A DNA stretch of 12,746 nt. Source: CAZLIC01 sp964559535. Lineage in GTDB: Bacteria; Pseudomonadota; Alphaproteobacteria; Rhodobacterales; Rhodobacteraceae. Shown here piece after piece: positions 12,735-12,746 of the stretch. Within the stretch, counting starts at the first letter, position 1; every line of letters begins with the position of its first letter. The translations under genes and the position numbers were made by a program. The notes below the pieces were generated by a model. The model was not told the origin of the DNA. It worked only from the letters and a program-made list of their open reading frames with translations, and searched no databases. The DNA lies in contig CAZLIC010000104.1 in NCBI GenBank assembly GCA_964559535.1, positions 1-12,746 on the forward strand. The letters run 5' to 3'.

Positions 12735-12746
12735 TCTGGGATTTGA
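12694..12746. mobile_element. Probable end of an IS66-family insertion sequence
   Basis: Beginning exactly where DUF932 similarity stops, the sequence reads GTAAGCGTTGTTGCCCCCCC. IS66-family elements have terminal inverted repeats starting GTAA, often GTAAGCG, and make 8-base target duplications; the eight bases before it are GGATGGTC. Only 53 bases are visible, no transposase gene can be seen, and the other end is outside the window, so the family call is tentative. Confidence 0.45.

Overview
The window looks like an arsenic-metabolism island on an accessory replicon (plasmid or chromid) of an alphaproteobacterium, most likely Rhodobacteraceae (Paracoccus/Rhodobacter-like). I infer this from the high-GC coding sequence, the HvrA-type H-NS protein, the aioXSR-aioBA order, and a DUF932 gene of a kind common on alphaproteobacterial plasmids. 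No rRNA, tRNA or CRISPR array was seen.

Layout. (1) 1-1876, minus strand: an arsenite-resistance operon arsR-acr3-arsH whose genes overlap by 4 bases; arsH runs off the left edge. (2) 1877-2006: a divergent control region with a dyad that is a probable ArsR operator. (3) 2007-5492, plus strand: aioX-aioS-aioR, encoding a periplasmic arsenite-binding protein, a sensor kinase and a response regulator, all overlapping. (4) 5493-5663: the aioBA promoter region with a perfect 18-base palindrome. (5) 5664-8667: aioB and aioA, the Rieske and molybdopterin subunits of arsenite oxidase. (6) 8742-9254: a DUF2478-type gene placed where cytochrome c or moeA often follows aioA. (7) 9363-9683, minus: an HvrA/H-NS-like protein. 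(8) 10111-10515: a short ssb followed by two tandem perfect GAAA-loop hairpins. (9) 10573-12114: two divergent uncharacterised genes, one with a HEPN-like C-terminal domain. (10) 12181-12734: a structured leader and a DUF932 gene that loses family similarity near 12693, where a sequence like an IS66-family end begins.

How it works together. AioX would bind periplasmic arsenite and pass the signal to AioS, which phosphorylates AioR; AioR would activate aioBA. AioBA is exported by Tat through the AioB signal and oxidises arsenite to arsenate in the periplasm. ArsR senses cytoplasmic arsenite and derepresses Acr3 efflux and ArsH. Because arsR and aioX diverge from one short region holding an ArsR-like operator, detoxification and the arsenite-sensing system may be co-regulated.

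The least expected points are: an AioR that keeps the outline of an NtrC-type regulator but has lost the GAFTGA loop and the Walker B acidic residues; the palindrome next to a sigma70-like -10 instead of a clear -24/-12 promoter; the tandem hairpins with the ssb stop codon in the first one; and the structured leader abutting the DUF932 ribosome binding site.
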